Part shown: positions 51,455 to 62,776 of the stretch, one piece after another
Layout: every line of letters starts with the position of its first letter
Numbering within the stretch: position 1 is the first letter of the stretch
From: Phymatolithon calcareum
Lineage: Eukaryota > Rhodophyta > Florideophyceae > Hapalidiales
DNA: 64,000 bases
NCBI GenBank assembly: GCA_977006965.1
Contig: OZ345375.1
Span: 310,001-374,000 of the forward strand
Reading direction: 5' to 3'
The notes under the pieces: model-generated
The model's database searches: none
What the model was told of the DNA's origin: nothing
What the model saw: only the letters and a program-made list of their open reading frames with translations
Program-made: the position numbers and the translations under genes

Positions 51455-54400
51455 TCATCCTTTCCTAGGAGGGTATCCCTCTGAGCGACCCCGCACATAG
51501 AAACTTTTGGAGCCCTCTACAGGCCCATCTGAATGCACTATTTCAGATTTTATGCGATTGGGCACGCAACTGCCCGGAAGACAATCATGCAATATCGCCA
51601 CCTTTCTCAAGTGTAAGCTTACCTCCACGAAATGTATGGAACTGCCAGTATTGTACCGCTTGTTGTACCGATAAATATCTTCCTCCAGTGGTACACTGAG
51701 TATTCTGCGACACGGGTGTAGCGCTGCCCAAATTTCATCGACAGAGCCAGGCACCCTTTTCCGCATAAAACAAGCCACCAACCATAGAGACAGGCCTTCT
51801 ATCATTCCACTGAGTTCGTCTCCTGTATTTTCTCGGTGAACAATGAGGGGGTGATGGAAAGATTCGTCGTTCGGCTTATAAACAATTATTTCCACCACGT
51901 TGCCGGATGTCAGCGACAGAAGAGGTACTCCATTCCTAGATGTTGCACGAACCGTATTTCCAAGCTCAAGCGAGGCTCTGGAATTGACCAACCCTGCTTG
52001 TCGAAGGGCAGAGTACACAAAAGCTGGTGTTTGGCTTTCAAAACCATTTGTTCTACCAGTTCCTTGGATCATTCCTTCCAAGACAAAGTTGCAGTCTTCT
52101 CCCCTCATTCTGTACCGTGGTGATATGACCGATCTACCTTCCGCACTCAACAATTCTGGTACGCAGCACGGTGGCCCCAGGGATCGTTTAACTTGCTCGA
52201 TATGAGATGTTGAAATTCCGGCACAGAGCTCTGGCAACAATTCCCGACCTGCAAGTAGTCGATAGCATCCTAAAATCGCCTTCTCATCTCCAGCGAGAGC
52301 ATCTTTGATGGACATAGTTAAGCGACCCTGCCAATCATTGAAAATGGCACTGCGCATGGACTGCAGTTGGACATCTTTGTTGTTACTTTGACAAACTGCG
52401 CGCTTCAAAGACTGATGCGCCTTTTCCAATGCGAGCTCTCCCACCTGAGAGATATGTCCTATCATCGGCAATGTTGTGCACACAAGCTCAAGCAGCCGGT
52501 GGACGTTGGGTTTGTCCACGCTCCTTCTCGCAATTAGACTTATGTCACGCTTCTTTTCCAGTTTTCCCCTTATACCACGCGGAGTTGACGCGTCTTCTAA
52601 AGCCAGCATATCCTCGTCTGGAATGGAGCAAATGCTCTGCAGCCTAGATATGTGTGCAGCTACGACGCCTTGAACACCGCAAATCCATCGCCTTCCATTA
52701 TCCTGCTTGTATGATTGCAGAGTATACATTGAATCACTGTGAGGACGTGGCCATCTCCACAAAAGTGCAATTAGTCTTGCAGCGGATCCTACAATCCGGA
52801 TGGCCTCCATGCACTCTGCGCTTGGTGTCCGGTTATTGCTTGGTGTGACTGCCATTGCCTCGCAGCCCTTTGTAAAGCTGTGCTCGGCCACAATGCCCCA
52901 ACCATATAGATCAGTCATTGACATAGAGAAGAGAGCTTTCTTTTCTCTGTCAAATAGTCTGTTCTGCACAGGCAGATGGCAATCACGAAGGAAACCCAGA
53001 ATGAATTCTTCACACGCCAATCGGTACTCTTTAGACGGTAGCAACTTAAACGCCATGTTAAAACAGTCTTTGAGATGCCCGGTGAGCAAGTGATCCGGAG
53101 CGACAAAACACGCCTTGTATGGGTCTAGATAGCCCGATAGCAAGCGACCACCATGCTCTGTTCTGGGAATGAGGGGTCTCGCGCCCAACATCGCTCGACG
53201 CATGGCATGTAGAGGTAGTTCCGCTCCTTCCGCTCCTTCCGCTCCTTCCGCTCCTTGCATCTGTCTCAGACCAAGAAGTCTGCATGACTCATTTCCAGCA
53301 CCGCAGTCCCGAATGCCTTGAATTTGATAGAAGCCACGAGCAGAAGCACTCTTCATTCCATGGCATGCTTGATCAGTGTACCTACTTCCACAGAGGCCAC
53401 TCGGACGTCGTGTAAACTTGCAGAGGTGGCAACACGCCGTGGCTGTATGACCCAATGTATCTAGGGATTCGTTCAATGCAGGAGTATCCCCGAGAAATCC
53501 CACAAGGTCTAAGTAGATCCGTCTAAGTTGGCCTACGGCGTCCACGTCCAGAAACCCCTCCGTCATGCCTCTGGCAACGTCCTCCTGGATGTATTTAAAG
53601 ACGGAGCTACTTTTCACTCCTGGAGGACTCAGCGACAAGATACGGACAGAATTCGAAGACGCACGCGCGTCAAAAGGTAGGTTTAAACATACCATATAGA
53701 GGCCATCGCCTGAGGCAGATTTGCCTCTAGAGACCTCAAAGCCATCCCAAAAAAGCAAAAACCTGTATATGAAGTACAGCTCTCCGGACTCAAGCCTTCC
53801 CATGCTGCTCACTGCGTTGAACTGGTCAGGTCCTCTGGCCCCGTCGTGTGCCTTAAAAAGACTACAACTGCCAACATCTCTGTATAAATCCGTCGAGGAG
53901 CTGTCCATAGAGGAAGGATTTCCCTCATCATTCTCTGGTATCCAAAACACGTGCCGTCCACGCTCTTCACATTCAGTCCAAAATCGATGGACAAGAACCA
54001 AACGGGCGTCGTCACTTCTTGAGTTGGAACCCAGGATATCGTGCCCATGTGGTTTCAAAAGGGCTAAGACGTCGCCCGGCTTCAGCAGTGGTTTCGACCA
54101 CCCTGCCCATGCTTGTTCCATAAGCTTCTTCCGCCGTCGAATCGCCTCCTTTCGCTGACGAAGCGCCTCTGCCATAGCCGGACTGACCTTTCTTCTTTTT
54201 TGGCGCCCACGCGAGCCTCCTGATTCAGCAATGGAACCCTCCTCACACTCAAGCTCGACAGGGAGGTCAGGTATCGCTACTGATACAGAATCTGACGGGG
54301 ACTGGTAGTCTGCAAATGCAAAGAGCTCTCCGAGCATACGATCCCTCTCTCCAGCCGAAACGGAAAAGGATGGTTTGAACTGCGTCTTCTCGCGTCTCGA

Positions 54401-55558
54401 AGTATGTTGCACAGTCCACACGCCAGTAATTTCGCCTCGGAGATTTGCGTACGCGGAATCAGCTATCTCAGCCTGGAAACTATTGCTGATTGCAGAGCAT
54501 AAGTCAGTGTGTCCTATTATGGCCAATTGCACAACATCTCCCGCTTCTGCAAAATGACCACCGCGCTCACATTCTTTCCAGCCATCCGAATCGACGCTAA
54601 TGTACCTTGGAGGTCCATAGAACCAATCGCGCGCGCGAATTATAGGTAACGTATCGCAACATTCAGTTGATTTGCTGGAACGATGAAAGCGATCATTGTC
54701 GTGGGCGGAATGCAGCGCTGTAGATTTCATGGCATTGAACAGTAATGCTGTACCTACGTCGGCCCTGGCATATTCACTGGGCAGCACAAGACTTACAGGG
54801 ACTTCCGGCAGTCCCGTTGCTTCGCTGTAGGACTTTGCGCGAGCACCAGCTTTCGATGCGTCGAGAACCTCTTTGCTCTCCACCGAGCGGACTGCAAGCG
54901 AATTGAACACAGTTGACCTCATATTCGCGGCAAGAGTAGAATAGTGCGGCAGACAGCTAATGGTCTTCTTTCTGAGCTTTGAATCGATTTCATCAGCTCC
55001 GGCAAATCTCCAGGATTTTGGAACATTGCTATTGAGCCGATAGAAAGCGTCCGCAACCATGCGCATAGCCTGGTATTGAAATTTAGTCATTTTCTGACTA
55101 CCAGATGTCAAAATCAAACCAAATAGTACCCGCCAGTTCCCGATCTTCAAGGCAGTATCGGCTACAGCCAAAGGTATATCATCCTCTGCCTCCAACACCA
55201 CAGCTTCCGGGGCTCCAGAATCTGGAGATGTTAAATTCTCCAGCGGCTCGTTGGTATCGTCGCCGCGCTCATCATCTGATAGCTCGTCCTCGAAGAAATC
55301 TTTCTCTCCATCATCCTCAAAAGCTTCCTCTGAGATCTCACATGCGCCGAATTCTTCTTCGGCAGAACTAACTTCGTCGTCTTCCCGACATTCCAAAGGC
55401 TCTAGAGCTGTAGATTCCACTCCCGTTTTGAATCCCAGCGTCGATTCCCGTTCCAGCGATGCGTTTTCCGTTTGTGGACTCGGAATAATCTCAGAATGGG
55501 TAGGGCGCAATCGAAAGCGGTTTCTGCGCTTGCGGCGGAGAGGATCAGCCCTCGGCAT
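51455..55558 (-). CDS. large CACTA/Plavaka/KDZ-like transposase (1367 aa)
   Basis: ATG at 55558. A basic start is followed by a long acidic region (residues about 25-125), then an extended N-terminal half with a basic patch (GGSRGRQKRRKVS). The core shows the pattern of the tnp2/Plavaka/KDZ group: LLFWDGFEVS (first Asp, about residue 604), the NLPFDAR strand and ILSLSPPGV, then LVGFLGDTPALNESLDTLGH (second Asp, about 688), CCHLC and a Cys/His cluster. Further on is GELALEKAHQSLKRA (about 1046), like the E-x-x-H-x-x-LKR block of those proteins. A GAE tripeptide repeat (about 780) varies in number by slippage. The frame is intact. Element ends were not found, so the superfamily is not settled. 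Confidence 0.6.
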   Translation of the reverse strand: MPRADPLRRKRRNRFRLRPTHSEIIPSPQTENASLERESTLGFKTGVESTALEPLECREDDEVSSAEEEFGACEISEEAFEDDGEKDFFEDELSDDERGDDTNEPLENLTSPDSGAPEAVVLEAEDDIPLAVADTALKIGNWRVLFGLILTSGSQKMTKFQYQAMRMVADAFYRLNSNVPKSWRFAGADEIDSKLRKKTISCLPHYSTLAANMRSTVFNSLAVRSVESKEVLDASKAGARAKSYSEATGLPEVPVSLVLPSEYARADVGTALLFNAMKSTALHSAHDNDRFHRSSKSTECCDTLPIIRARDWFYGPPRYISVDSDGWKECERGGHFAEAGDVVQLAIIGHTDLCSAISNSFQAEIADSAYANLRGEITGVWTVQHTSRREKTQFKPSFSVSAGERDRMLGELFAFADYQSPSDSVSVAIPDLPVELECEEGSIAESGGSRGRQKRRKVSPAMAEALRQRKEAIRRRKKLMEQAWAGWSKPLLKPGDVLALLKPHGHDILGSNSRSDDARLVLVHRFWTECEERGRHVFWIPENDEGNPSSMDSSSTDLYRDVGSCSLFKAHDGARGPDQFNAVSSMGRLESGELYFIYRFLLFWDGFEVSRGKSASGDGLYMVCLNLPFDARASSNSVRILSLSPPGVKSSSVFKYIQEDVARGMTEGFLDVDAVGQLRRIYLDLVGFLGDTPALNESLDTLGHTATACCHLCKFTRRPSGLCGSRYTDQACHGMKSASARGFYQIQGIRDCGAGNESCRLLGLRQMQGAEGAEGAEGAELPLHAMRRAMLGARPLIPRTEHGGRLLSGYLDPYKACFVAPDHLLTGHLKDCFNMAFKLLPSKEYRLACEEFILGFLRDCHLPVQNRLFDREKKALFSMSMTDLYGWGIVAEHSFTKGCEAMAVTPSNNRTPSAECMEAIRIVGSAARLIALLWRWPRPHSDSMYTLQSYKQDNGRRWICGVQGVVAAHISRLQSICSIPDEDMLALEDASTPRGIRGKLEKKRDISLIARRSVDKPNVHRLLELVCTTLPMIGHISQVGELALEKAHQSLKRAVCQSNNKDVQLQSMRSAIFNDWQGRLTMSIKDALAGDEKAILGCYRLLAGRELLPELCAGISTSHIEQVKRSLGPPCCVPELLSAEGRSVISPRYRMRGEDCNFVLEGMIQGTGRTNGFESQTPAFVYSALRQAGLVNSRASLELGNTVRATSRNGVPLLSLTSGNVVEIIVYKPNDESFHHPLIVHRENTGDELSGMIEGLSLWLVACFMRKRVPGSVDEIWAALHPCRRILSVPLEEDIYRYNKRYNTGSSIHFVEVSLHLRKVAILHDCLPGSCVPNRIKSEIVHSDGPVEGSKSFYVRGRSEGYPPRKG

Positions 55559-56056
55559 GTTTAACAGTGCTCAGAGGCCTCTGAGTGCTTGTCACTCTGT
55601 TCCTTTCGACATAAAGTAGCCTCAGCCTCTTTTAGTCCTCATCAATGTGGGACAGTGCACTCGCACCGGCATATCGACACCTGGACAAAACAATTACCTC
55701 ATTTCTCTACGGCTATCAACTACGCATGCGCAAGGATTAACCGCAGGATGGAGAGAGTACAATCCATGCAATTACGACTTGCATCCATGACAACGATCAC
55801 ACTTTAAAGCATCTTTCTCCGCGGTTCAACCGCGAATTGCAGACAAAGAAGCTGCAGATTCTTAACAGGAAGCAATGTAACAGGCATTCTTAGCGATTTG
55901 GTCTTCCACGGTCTGCAACACCGCGCCTATTGACAATACGCTCCCGCAGATTCATACAAACACCTGTTTCCGTCTTCAACACATCGTCGCGCGCGCAACG
56001 CAGAAAGTCTGTTTTCCACTCTCGAACCCATATCTATGAAATCGTGCTGAGTCGGT
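55559..56056. promoter_or_regulatory. divergent intergenic region between the 1367-aa and 442-aa genes
   Basis: 498 bp with start codons facing away on both sides, so it should contain both promoters. No TATA box or operator can be named with confidence. Confidence 0.35.
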
Positions 56057-57385
56057 ATGTTCCATTCTACCATTAAGGCTCCTGGATCAAGCAAGGAACA
56101 AGCGGTTTTTGGTGGGGCTCCCGAGAGAGATCTTTTTACGACTTCCACTCCTGCACGGTCATGCGATCCGCTCTCCGGCAACGCTTCACTTCAGATATCG
56201 GAATCATTGCCAAAGACTCATACGAAGGAATCCAACGATGCCATTCAAGAGAGAAGAACTGCCCGTGCCATTGCACAGCGACCTCCACCACAATTCCCCC
56301 TACCGCATAGAGAGGTGTATCACGATGGCGTGGGACCTGCGGCACAGCCCCGACTAGTGCATGTGCCTCTCTGTACTCAACCTATGCAAACGCTTTTCCC
56401 TCATATTCAAGATCTACAGCAATCGCATGCTAGCCTCGCCGACCAGCTAAGGAGACTCACTCAGCGAATGGATATACAGAAGAATAGTCTTGCACTATTC
56501 CGCCAAGCGCAATGCGATGTGAGTGACACTGGTGCCGTCCGCCGTTGTCTACTTTTCGCAAAGACGCGGGCCATAGGCGTTCTTCGCGCTGGAAGCTCGG
56601 CTTTGGGACATAAACCTTCCGCACTGTTTCCTGCAAACACTGTGGTCCAGGTTGTGCTAAAATCACAGGCCACCGATTGTACCTTGCAAGAGTTCTGTCT
56701 TCTTTTCAACACCATACGAACCCAGACATGTACTAGCTGTCGATTTCTTCCATCCGAATACGCCTGCAGATACCCAAGCGCGACCAGAACCACTAGACTG
56801 GACATACAGTTTGATTCATATCAGGCCATTTGCGATGCGCTCAATATTGACGTCTTGGAAAGATCTTCAGCAGTGTACAAAGAACGAAGAGATCGATCCC
56901 AAGTCCTGCGCGCTGTACAGGTCCTTGGTGTTGACTGTACAGCTGACGGAAAACGGAAGATCTTTCTGGGGCGAGGATTTTCAGCTGGTCAGTTCCAGTT
57001 CCCAGTGCTACTACAAGAACGGCCTGTTTGGCGAGACACGACCTGGGAGAGCGGATTCACTATGCAGATAGAAAATTCAACCTCAACTCCAATTCCAAAC
57101 TCCACTCTTTCATCTTGTCCTCCGTCCGCTAATACCTGGCCCGATACATCAGCGGAAATTTTTAATGATTCTACTCCGCTTCAGTTCGCATTCACATGGA
57201 AACGACTTCCGGGAGGAGCTGTATACGGTCCAAGGCCTGAACACGTTCCCGGTTTACTGCGATCTTTCTTTCCTGCAGTTATTTTGCGCACGCGTCTGCT
57301 TGTAAACACTACCCAGACCATTTTTGACACTCCTGTTTTGAATAGGCTGCCATCAAAGCTTGTTGCGGAGGGCTTTCCCCAATAA
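56057..57385 (+). CDS. hypothetical 442-aa protein, divergent to large transposase
   Basis: ATG at 56057. A disordered N terminus with Ser/Thr/Pro is followed by a coiled-coil segment (HIQDLQQSHASLADQLRRLT), then a mixed alpha/beta region with several Cys (CTSCRFLPSEYACRYPS) and a terminal hydrophobic part. There is no recognised family and no frame damage. It is divergently oriented to the transposase. An AATAAA occurs about 60 bp past the stop. It could be an accessory protein of the same element or an unrelated host gene. Confidence 0.5.
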   Translation: MFHSTIKAPGSSKEQAVFGGAPERDLFTTSTPARSCDPLSGNASLQISESLPKTHTKESNDAIQERRTARAIAQRPPPQFPLPHREVYHDGVGPAAQPRLVHVPLCTQPMQTLFPHIQDLQQSHASLADQLRRLTQRMDIQKNSLALFRQAQCDVSDTGAVRRCLLFAKTRAIGVLRAGSSALGHKPSALFPANTVVQVVLKSQATDCTLQEFCLLFNTIRTQTCTSCRFLPSEYACRYPSATRTTRLDIQFDSYQAICDALNIDVLERSSAVYKERRDRSQVLRAVQVLGVDCTADGKRKIFLGRGFSAGQFQFPVLLQERPVWRDTTWESGFTMQIENSTSTPIPNSTLSSCPPSANTWPDTSAEIFNDSTPLQFAFTWKRLPGGAVYGPRPEHVPGLLRSFFPAVILRTRLLVNTTQTIFDTPVLNRLPSKLVAEGFPQ

Positions 57386-58300
57386 AGCCAACTCAATGTT
57401 CGTAGAAGTTTCCCACCATCGCCTACGTTGCTGTAGCATGCGATAGAATAAAATCAGCTTTTGTTAGAACTTCTTCCTCTTCGAAGATGAGGCCTGAAAT
57501 ATTGGCTGTCTGTGTGCGCTTTGAGAGTCCGCTTGTAACATGCAGGAGTGCCATAATACTCAAACGCACAAGGCGCCACCGTGAGCTCAGTACTCAGTCG
57601 TCACAAAAACGCGGCGATCGGAATGCAATAATCCATATCAGACGTAAGCTAACGAGCTTCACATCGGCCCGCTCATGAACATGTTGAAGCGGAAGTATGC
57701 AGATCTAGGTATTTTCATGGCACACGGTAAAAATTTTGCCGGATGGTGCCTGTCATCTCGACTGTATACAGTGTGCATGCAGAATTCGTATAATTAGCAA
57801 AATTATGCCTTCATTTAGCATATTTTCAGACCCAAACCGTACTCCTCCCATTTTAGCTTCCGCAAAGAAAGCCATGTTCCAAAAATGTCTTTCAATAACG
57901 TAAGTGGAATCCATCTCCCTTTCAGCCATGCCCCATCGTCAGTTCAAAGCCAGATTTCAGCCGGTATTAACCGCCCAATAAAAATATCGGGCTTGAACCG
58001 TCAATAAATTTGGTTTAAACCGCAAATATGCAGTTCCGGAAATATTTCGCTCCTCCAGTGTTTATCGCTTTTGGGAGGAGGAGCCGCGGAAAAAAAAATT
58101 TTGGGAGAAGGATAGATTCTCATTGGTTACATTTTTACATCTACGTTTTGTGCGGAGATTTATTGGGCTGTTTGCAGTAACAAGGTAAGGTTCACAGGGT
58201 GGATTTGCACTGACGTGAGGGATCACTCGAAAATCCTTTTTTTGATGTGACATAAGGTCGGAAAGTACACGCGTGCAAATGTTTAGTGGGGAGTGAGGGA
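57386..58300. other. no gene recognised
   Basis: Short frames only. Contains TTTGGTTTAAACC and GGGAGGAGGAG motifs before the purine-rich satellite. Confidence 0.4.
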
Positions 58301-60240
58301 AGAGGCGTACCTGAGGCATGGGTGGCAAAGGGTAAGAGATGGGTGGAGCAAGAGGAATAGAGGAGGCGGAAGGGGTAGATGGGGACTTTCATAAGTGCCG
58401 TATCAGAAGAAAAGGAAAAAAAGAAAGGGCGCAAGGGGAAAATGAGGTGTGGTACAAGGGCTGAAAAGGGAGTGATAAGAAGGGCGCAAAGATAAAATGG
58501 GGCGTGACAAGGAGAGCAGTAAGGGGAAAAGGTGTAAAAAGTGGCGGAGAATGAATTCGAAAGAGGGAGGAACGGCACAAGGGGGAGAAAGGCGTCAAAT
58601 GGGAGTGACATAGAGGAGAAAAGAGTGGGCTTAACGTTTGCGCGAGAAGTTCTAAGAACGGCACAAGAGGAGAATGGAGAGTGACACAAGGGCGTAAGCA
58701 GTAGAAGTATAGTGACGCAACGGGCGTACTAAGGGAAAAAGGAGAGACCAAAGGCTGCGCAAGTAGTAAATGAAGACAAATAGAGTAAAAGAGCAATGAA
58801 AAGAAGGGCATAAGGAGTACAAGAGGGGTTAAGACAAGGACAAAAGGGATAAAAAAGGAGTGAAACAAAGCGCAGAAGGGGTATAAGCCATTTTCTAAGA
58901 AGAACAAAGGGCAAAAAGCGGACAAGTGGTGATGGCAGAAGAGATACAATGTGAGCGACACAAGGGGAAGAAAGGTTAAAACGGAAATGAAACGAAGGTC
59001 GTAAATATGGCAATGGAGTGGCCCAAGTGACGAAACGAGTAATCGCAGAGTGACAAAAAGAGTGAATAAGAAAAAGTGGAGTGCAACAGGGGCAAACAGG
59101 GGAGCAACGAGAGGGGCGGTGCATAGCATGCGAGTAATGAGAAGTGTGGTGTATGAGCAGGCCAAGGAGCGAAATGTGGGGATAATCGAGCGCAGTACAA
59201 TGACACATGAAGCGGAGCAAGAACATGAGAGTGGCACGGTGGGTAGTGCAGGACACAAGACTTAAAAGATTGGCGAAGAAGGGTGGGCGGAAGGTAAGAA
59301 TACATAACACGGGGATAGAGTGACACGGAGAAGGACGGTAAATTGGAGGACTGGGTTTCTCGGATAAAGGATAGGAGCATGCTTCTTTTTTGGGTCAAGG
59401 GGCATAAGTAGTGACAAGAAGGGCACAAGAAGTCAAAAAGTGAGTGGCATTGACAAGTGAAAGTGTAGAACGAAGTGAGAAATGGGACGGAGGGATGGAA
59501 AGGGGAGTGTCACAGGAGGCGTACCAATGTCCACGGCGTGACACAAAAGAAAATGCTGATTGAAACGAAGAGCGTGAAGTGAAGCAAGGGACGAGAACGA
59601 CACAAGGGGGAGGGAGTTGTAAAATTGGGGTCCCACTAAAGTCGCAACAGAAGTAAGAGAGTGACACAGGGGTTTAAGAAGTGAGCTCGAGAGATATAGG
59701 GGAGGTTCAAGAAGGGTAGAATAGGAAAATGGAGATGAACAAAACGGGAGAAAGGGTAGAAGGGGAGTATTTCAAGAGGCGTACCAACTGAAAGAGAGCG
59801 AGACAAAGTTCCACAAGGAGTAAATTGAGAGAAACGCAAAGAGCTAAAGGAGAGTGATGACAAGGGCAAAAGGGTAGAAACGATGTGCCAAGAAGGGCAA
59901 AGGGGAAAAAGGGACAAGCACAAGTGATGAAATGGAAGTGATGAAAAACTCGGAAGGGGTAAAGGGAAAGCAACACGAGGGGCGTATCGAGGACAGCCGA
60001 AAACCAATACACAGCACGCGAGTAATTACAAGTGTGACGGATCAGTAGGCGAAGAGTGAAATTTGGGGCTGACGGAGTGCAGATCAGTGACGCATGCAGC
60101 GGAGCAAGGACAAGAGCCTGAACGTTGGGCAGATCAGGACACGGGATTCACACGAGGAGCCGACAAGCGTTAGCGGAGGGAAAATATGCAAAACACGAAG
60201 ACGGGAGGGGGACGAAGAATGACTCTAAATTGGAGGAACA
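58300..60240. repeat. purine-rich strand-asymmetric satellite
   Basis: Almost 2 kb in which the plus strand is dominated by A and G. It is built from degenerate units like GTGACACAAGGGGNGAAAGG and AAGGGCGCAAAGGGG. A larger period of about 890 bp is visible: GCATAGCATGCGAGTAATGA at 59121 is echoed at 60010. The pyrimidine strand has open frames up to 289 codons of Phe/Leu/Ser/Pro only, which are composition artefacts. Confidence 0.7.
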
Positions 60241-60327
60241 GATCTTTTGTTTAAGTTCTCCATACTTTATACTCTTCATTTTCTATGAATTGCATAGGCG
60301 CGAAGCGCCGCCACGGAGCCACTTGTT

Positions 60328-60627
60328 TGTTCCCTAAAAAAGTGGTCCACATACTGTTTGTCCTCAGAAACGTGGGAAACCGTCCACCAAATCAAATCTC
60401 AGCATCTGTCCCTCATTTATCCGCACAGCGTAAACGATACTCTTGTTAAAAGTGTCAAACAGCCCTGGTCATGCTCTCTCCAAGACACTTTTAAGTCTTT
60501 TCGGATGCGATAATAAGTGGTGCGTGGAGCAGATTCTCTCAAGTTAGTCTCTTCAAGCATTTGGTTTATATCTAAGAATCCCTAAACTACGTCGTTACAC
60601 AAGTTAGAAATTTTGCTACGATAAAGG
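60328..60627. repeat. left flank of dead hAT copy 2
   Basis: Matches 14527-14830. See that entry. Confidence 0.6.
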
Positions 60628-62077
60628 CAGGGCTCGGAGCAATTCAATTACAAGAGATTGCTGCTCGAGTTGCAATGCGCAATTCGAATTGCTCCGGGCT
60701 GAATTTTGCCATGACTATTGCAATGCACCGCGGCTGGCAATTAAGGATAGTCTTCTTTACCTCAGGAAGGAGCATTTCCATCAAACAATAAACTACCTAG
60801 CGTTCAGCGTGAACATGACATGTAGCTGCCGTCTATGAGCTCTTCAGTGACCTCTTGTGCTTTGATTCGAACATCCGCATTCTCTGAGCACGATCATCGC
60901 CTCGCTCACCAGTTGGGCATTCCAGAATCGGTCGTGCACTTTGAGGAAAACGAGTGCGTCACGGAAAAATTAAATGTGTGCCTTGGCTTTTAAACTAGTG
61001 GCTTCAGCACCGGTTTTATCATCTTCTGTGACCTCTGAGGCCCATTAGAGACATTCCTAGCAATGTAAGGCGAGGCACGACGATCGACGCCGAGCGAACA
61101 TCTATACGAGACGTGGAAGTAGTGCAATATGAAGCGATAGCCGCAACATAATGCATGCTGTTGCAAGATCACCCGTCGTACAGTATAGCACCATGAGTAC
61201 CATCCAGTTCGACAGCGATTCGGCTCCCAACGAGATCGACGAGGTAAAAGAGCACATGGACGACCGTATTGACGGATAGATTGACATCATGGCGGCAGAA
61301 CTTGCGCACTTTGGTGTCTTCAACGTGCGCCAACGGCTGATTTTTCATGACAATCAATTGTATATACGCATGAACCGCCTCCTCGAACGCAGACATAGAC
61401 CGGACTTCGAAGTAGGAGCGTACTGTATCGCCTTTCTGCTGCATCGCGAGCAGCGCCTCGTTGTAGAGGCGCTGTAGAGTTGTGTCTTGTTCAGATGGGG
61501 TTTGGCCCTTGGCGTAGCATCGTTTGAGGTGGTCGTACAGATTTCTGTAGCCGCTCTTCTTGATGAATGATACGATATGAGTAAGGCAGCTCGGCTTCGG
61601 GCACCGATGCTGTAGGCAGTCTCTCTCAACCGAGGCGCCGGTTGTCCTCTCGATCACATGCCGGTTCAAATTTCTAATGAACGGCATCAACGCGAAAACG
61701 ATGTCTGTAGGGCTCGGCTTGCTCATGGTGACCTGGGGCGCTCGTGCTCAGTGGAGTGCGGATCAGTTGAGAATGATCGCCGCTGTTGAGACTGTATTGT
61801 ACACCGTGGTGATTCTGTGTTTCTCAATCAACGAAACACTGCATCACTACGTTGTACGCATAGCTGATACCGTTGGCAAGCTTAAATTCAGACAGCAATT
61901 TGATGTTAGCCAGTAAGCTCACGAAACGTAGCCGATCGCGTGACGAGACTCCACGTAGCATATGGATGGAGCCTCGACGATGCAATGCGAATTACAATTC
62001 CGGAGCTCTCCCCAATCTCGCATTGATATTCTCTATTGCAATGTATTGCAATCCCAATATATTGGGTTCGAGCCCTG
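60628..62077. mobile_element. dead hAT family 2, copy 2, uninterrupted
   Basis: CAGGGCTCGGAGCAAT and GGGTTCGAGCCCTG ends, 1450 bp, flanked by GATAAAGG and GATAAAAG. It holds the intact GCACCATG target (61188-61195) of the younger hAT. Confidence 0.8.
61169..61726 (-). pseudogene. BED/N-terminal part of hAT family 2 transposase (copy 2)
   Basis: From the ATG at 61726: a BED finger (CPKPSC, then YDHLKRC), the collinear N-terminal domain, then GAILYDG followed by TGA where family 1 has DGW. Coding similarity continues for about 15 residues past the stop (SMHYVAAIASY), then is lost to a deletion of the core. The same TGA is in copy 1. Confidence 0.75.
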
Positions 62078-62149
62078 GATAAAAGACTCCTGTTTCAGAG
62101 CCGTAGATGAATCTCGGATCTATTTGATCGATCAGAAAATGCTTCCAAA

Positions 62150-62776
62150 ATAAGCTCAAGTTTTCCTCGGGAATGATCTGCTCTCTAAAACTGAAGGCCT
62201 GCAGTTTTATAGAGCAGAATATTCCCGATGAAATCTTGAGCTACAGCAAAATTAAGGTGTTGTAAGATGGCAAACTGTACCAATGGTTAACTACACCTCG
62301 ACCAGCTTCATATCGATAGCAGTCGGGAGAAATTTCCTTGTTTGGCGATATTTTCCCGGTTTCTCCGGTGTCCAATTCTTTTGTCCTGGGGCGAGGAGTA
62401 CTTTGTGCAAGTGCTGAGGCATGTACAGTACTGCAGCAGCAGGCTCTCTATGCGGCTATAATCACGACTGGATTCAGAAATGCATTCACGTTCAACATTC
62501 GATATATCGAATGTGTAGTTTAACGAAAATCTACTCACATGATCGGCATTGATATTTCGAAATGTTTTCCGAAACTTTTCCCGAAGAGTATAATTGTGTC
62601 TTATTGAGTTGCTTTTAGTGACACAGAAGAGCGATTTTTAGGATTAGTGTCACTGAGCTATCGTTTCTCAGAATAGTGACACTGAAGTGCTGTTTTTCAT
62701 TCTAGTGACACTGACGTGCTGTTTTTCAATTTATTGACACAGACGTGAAAGTTAGTGACAGGGAAAATATTTAGCC
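62150..62776. mobile_element. half copy of the TGTCACTA MULE, inverted
   Basis: The reverse complement of about 19324-19950: the central palindrome at 62153-62242, then one arm with the GTGACACT array to the end TTTAGCC at 62776. The other arm is missing, and the break falls at the palindrome. Confidence 0.7.

Noticed and set aside
58389-59310. Minus-strand open frames of 193 and 289 codons
   Set aside because: They translate the pyrimidine strand of the satellite into Phe/Leu/Ser/Pro repeats; composition, not coding, keeps them open.
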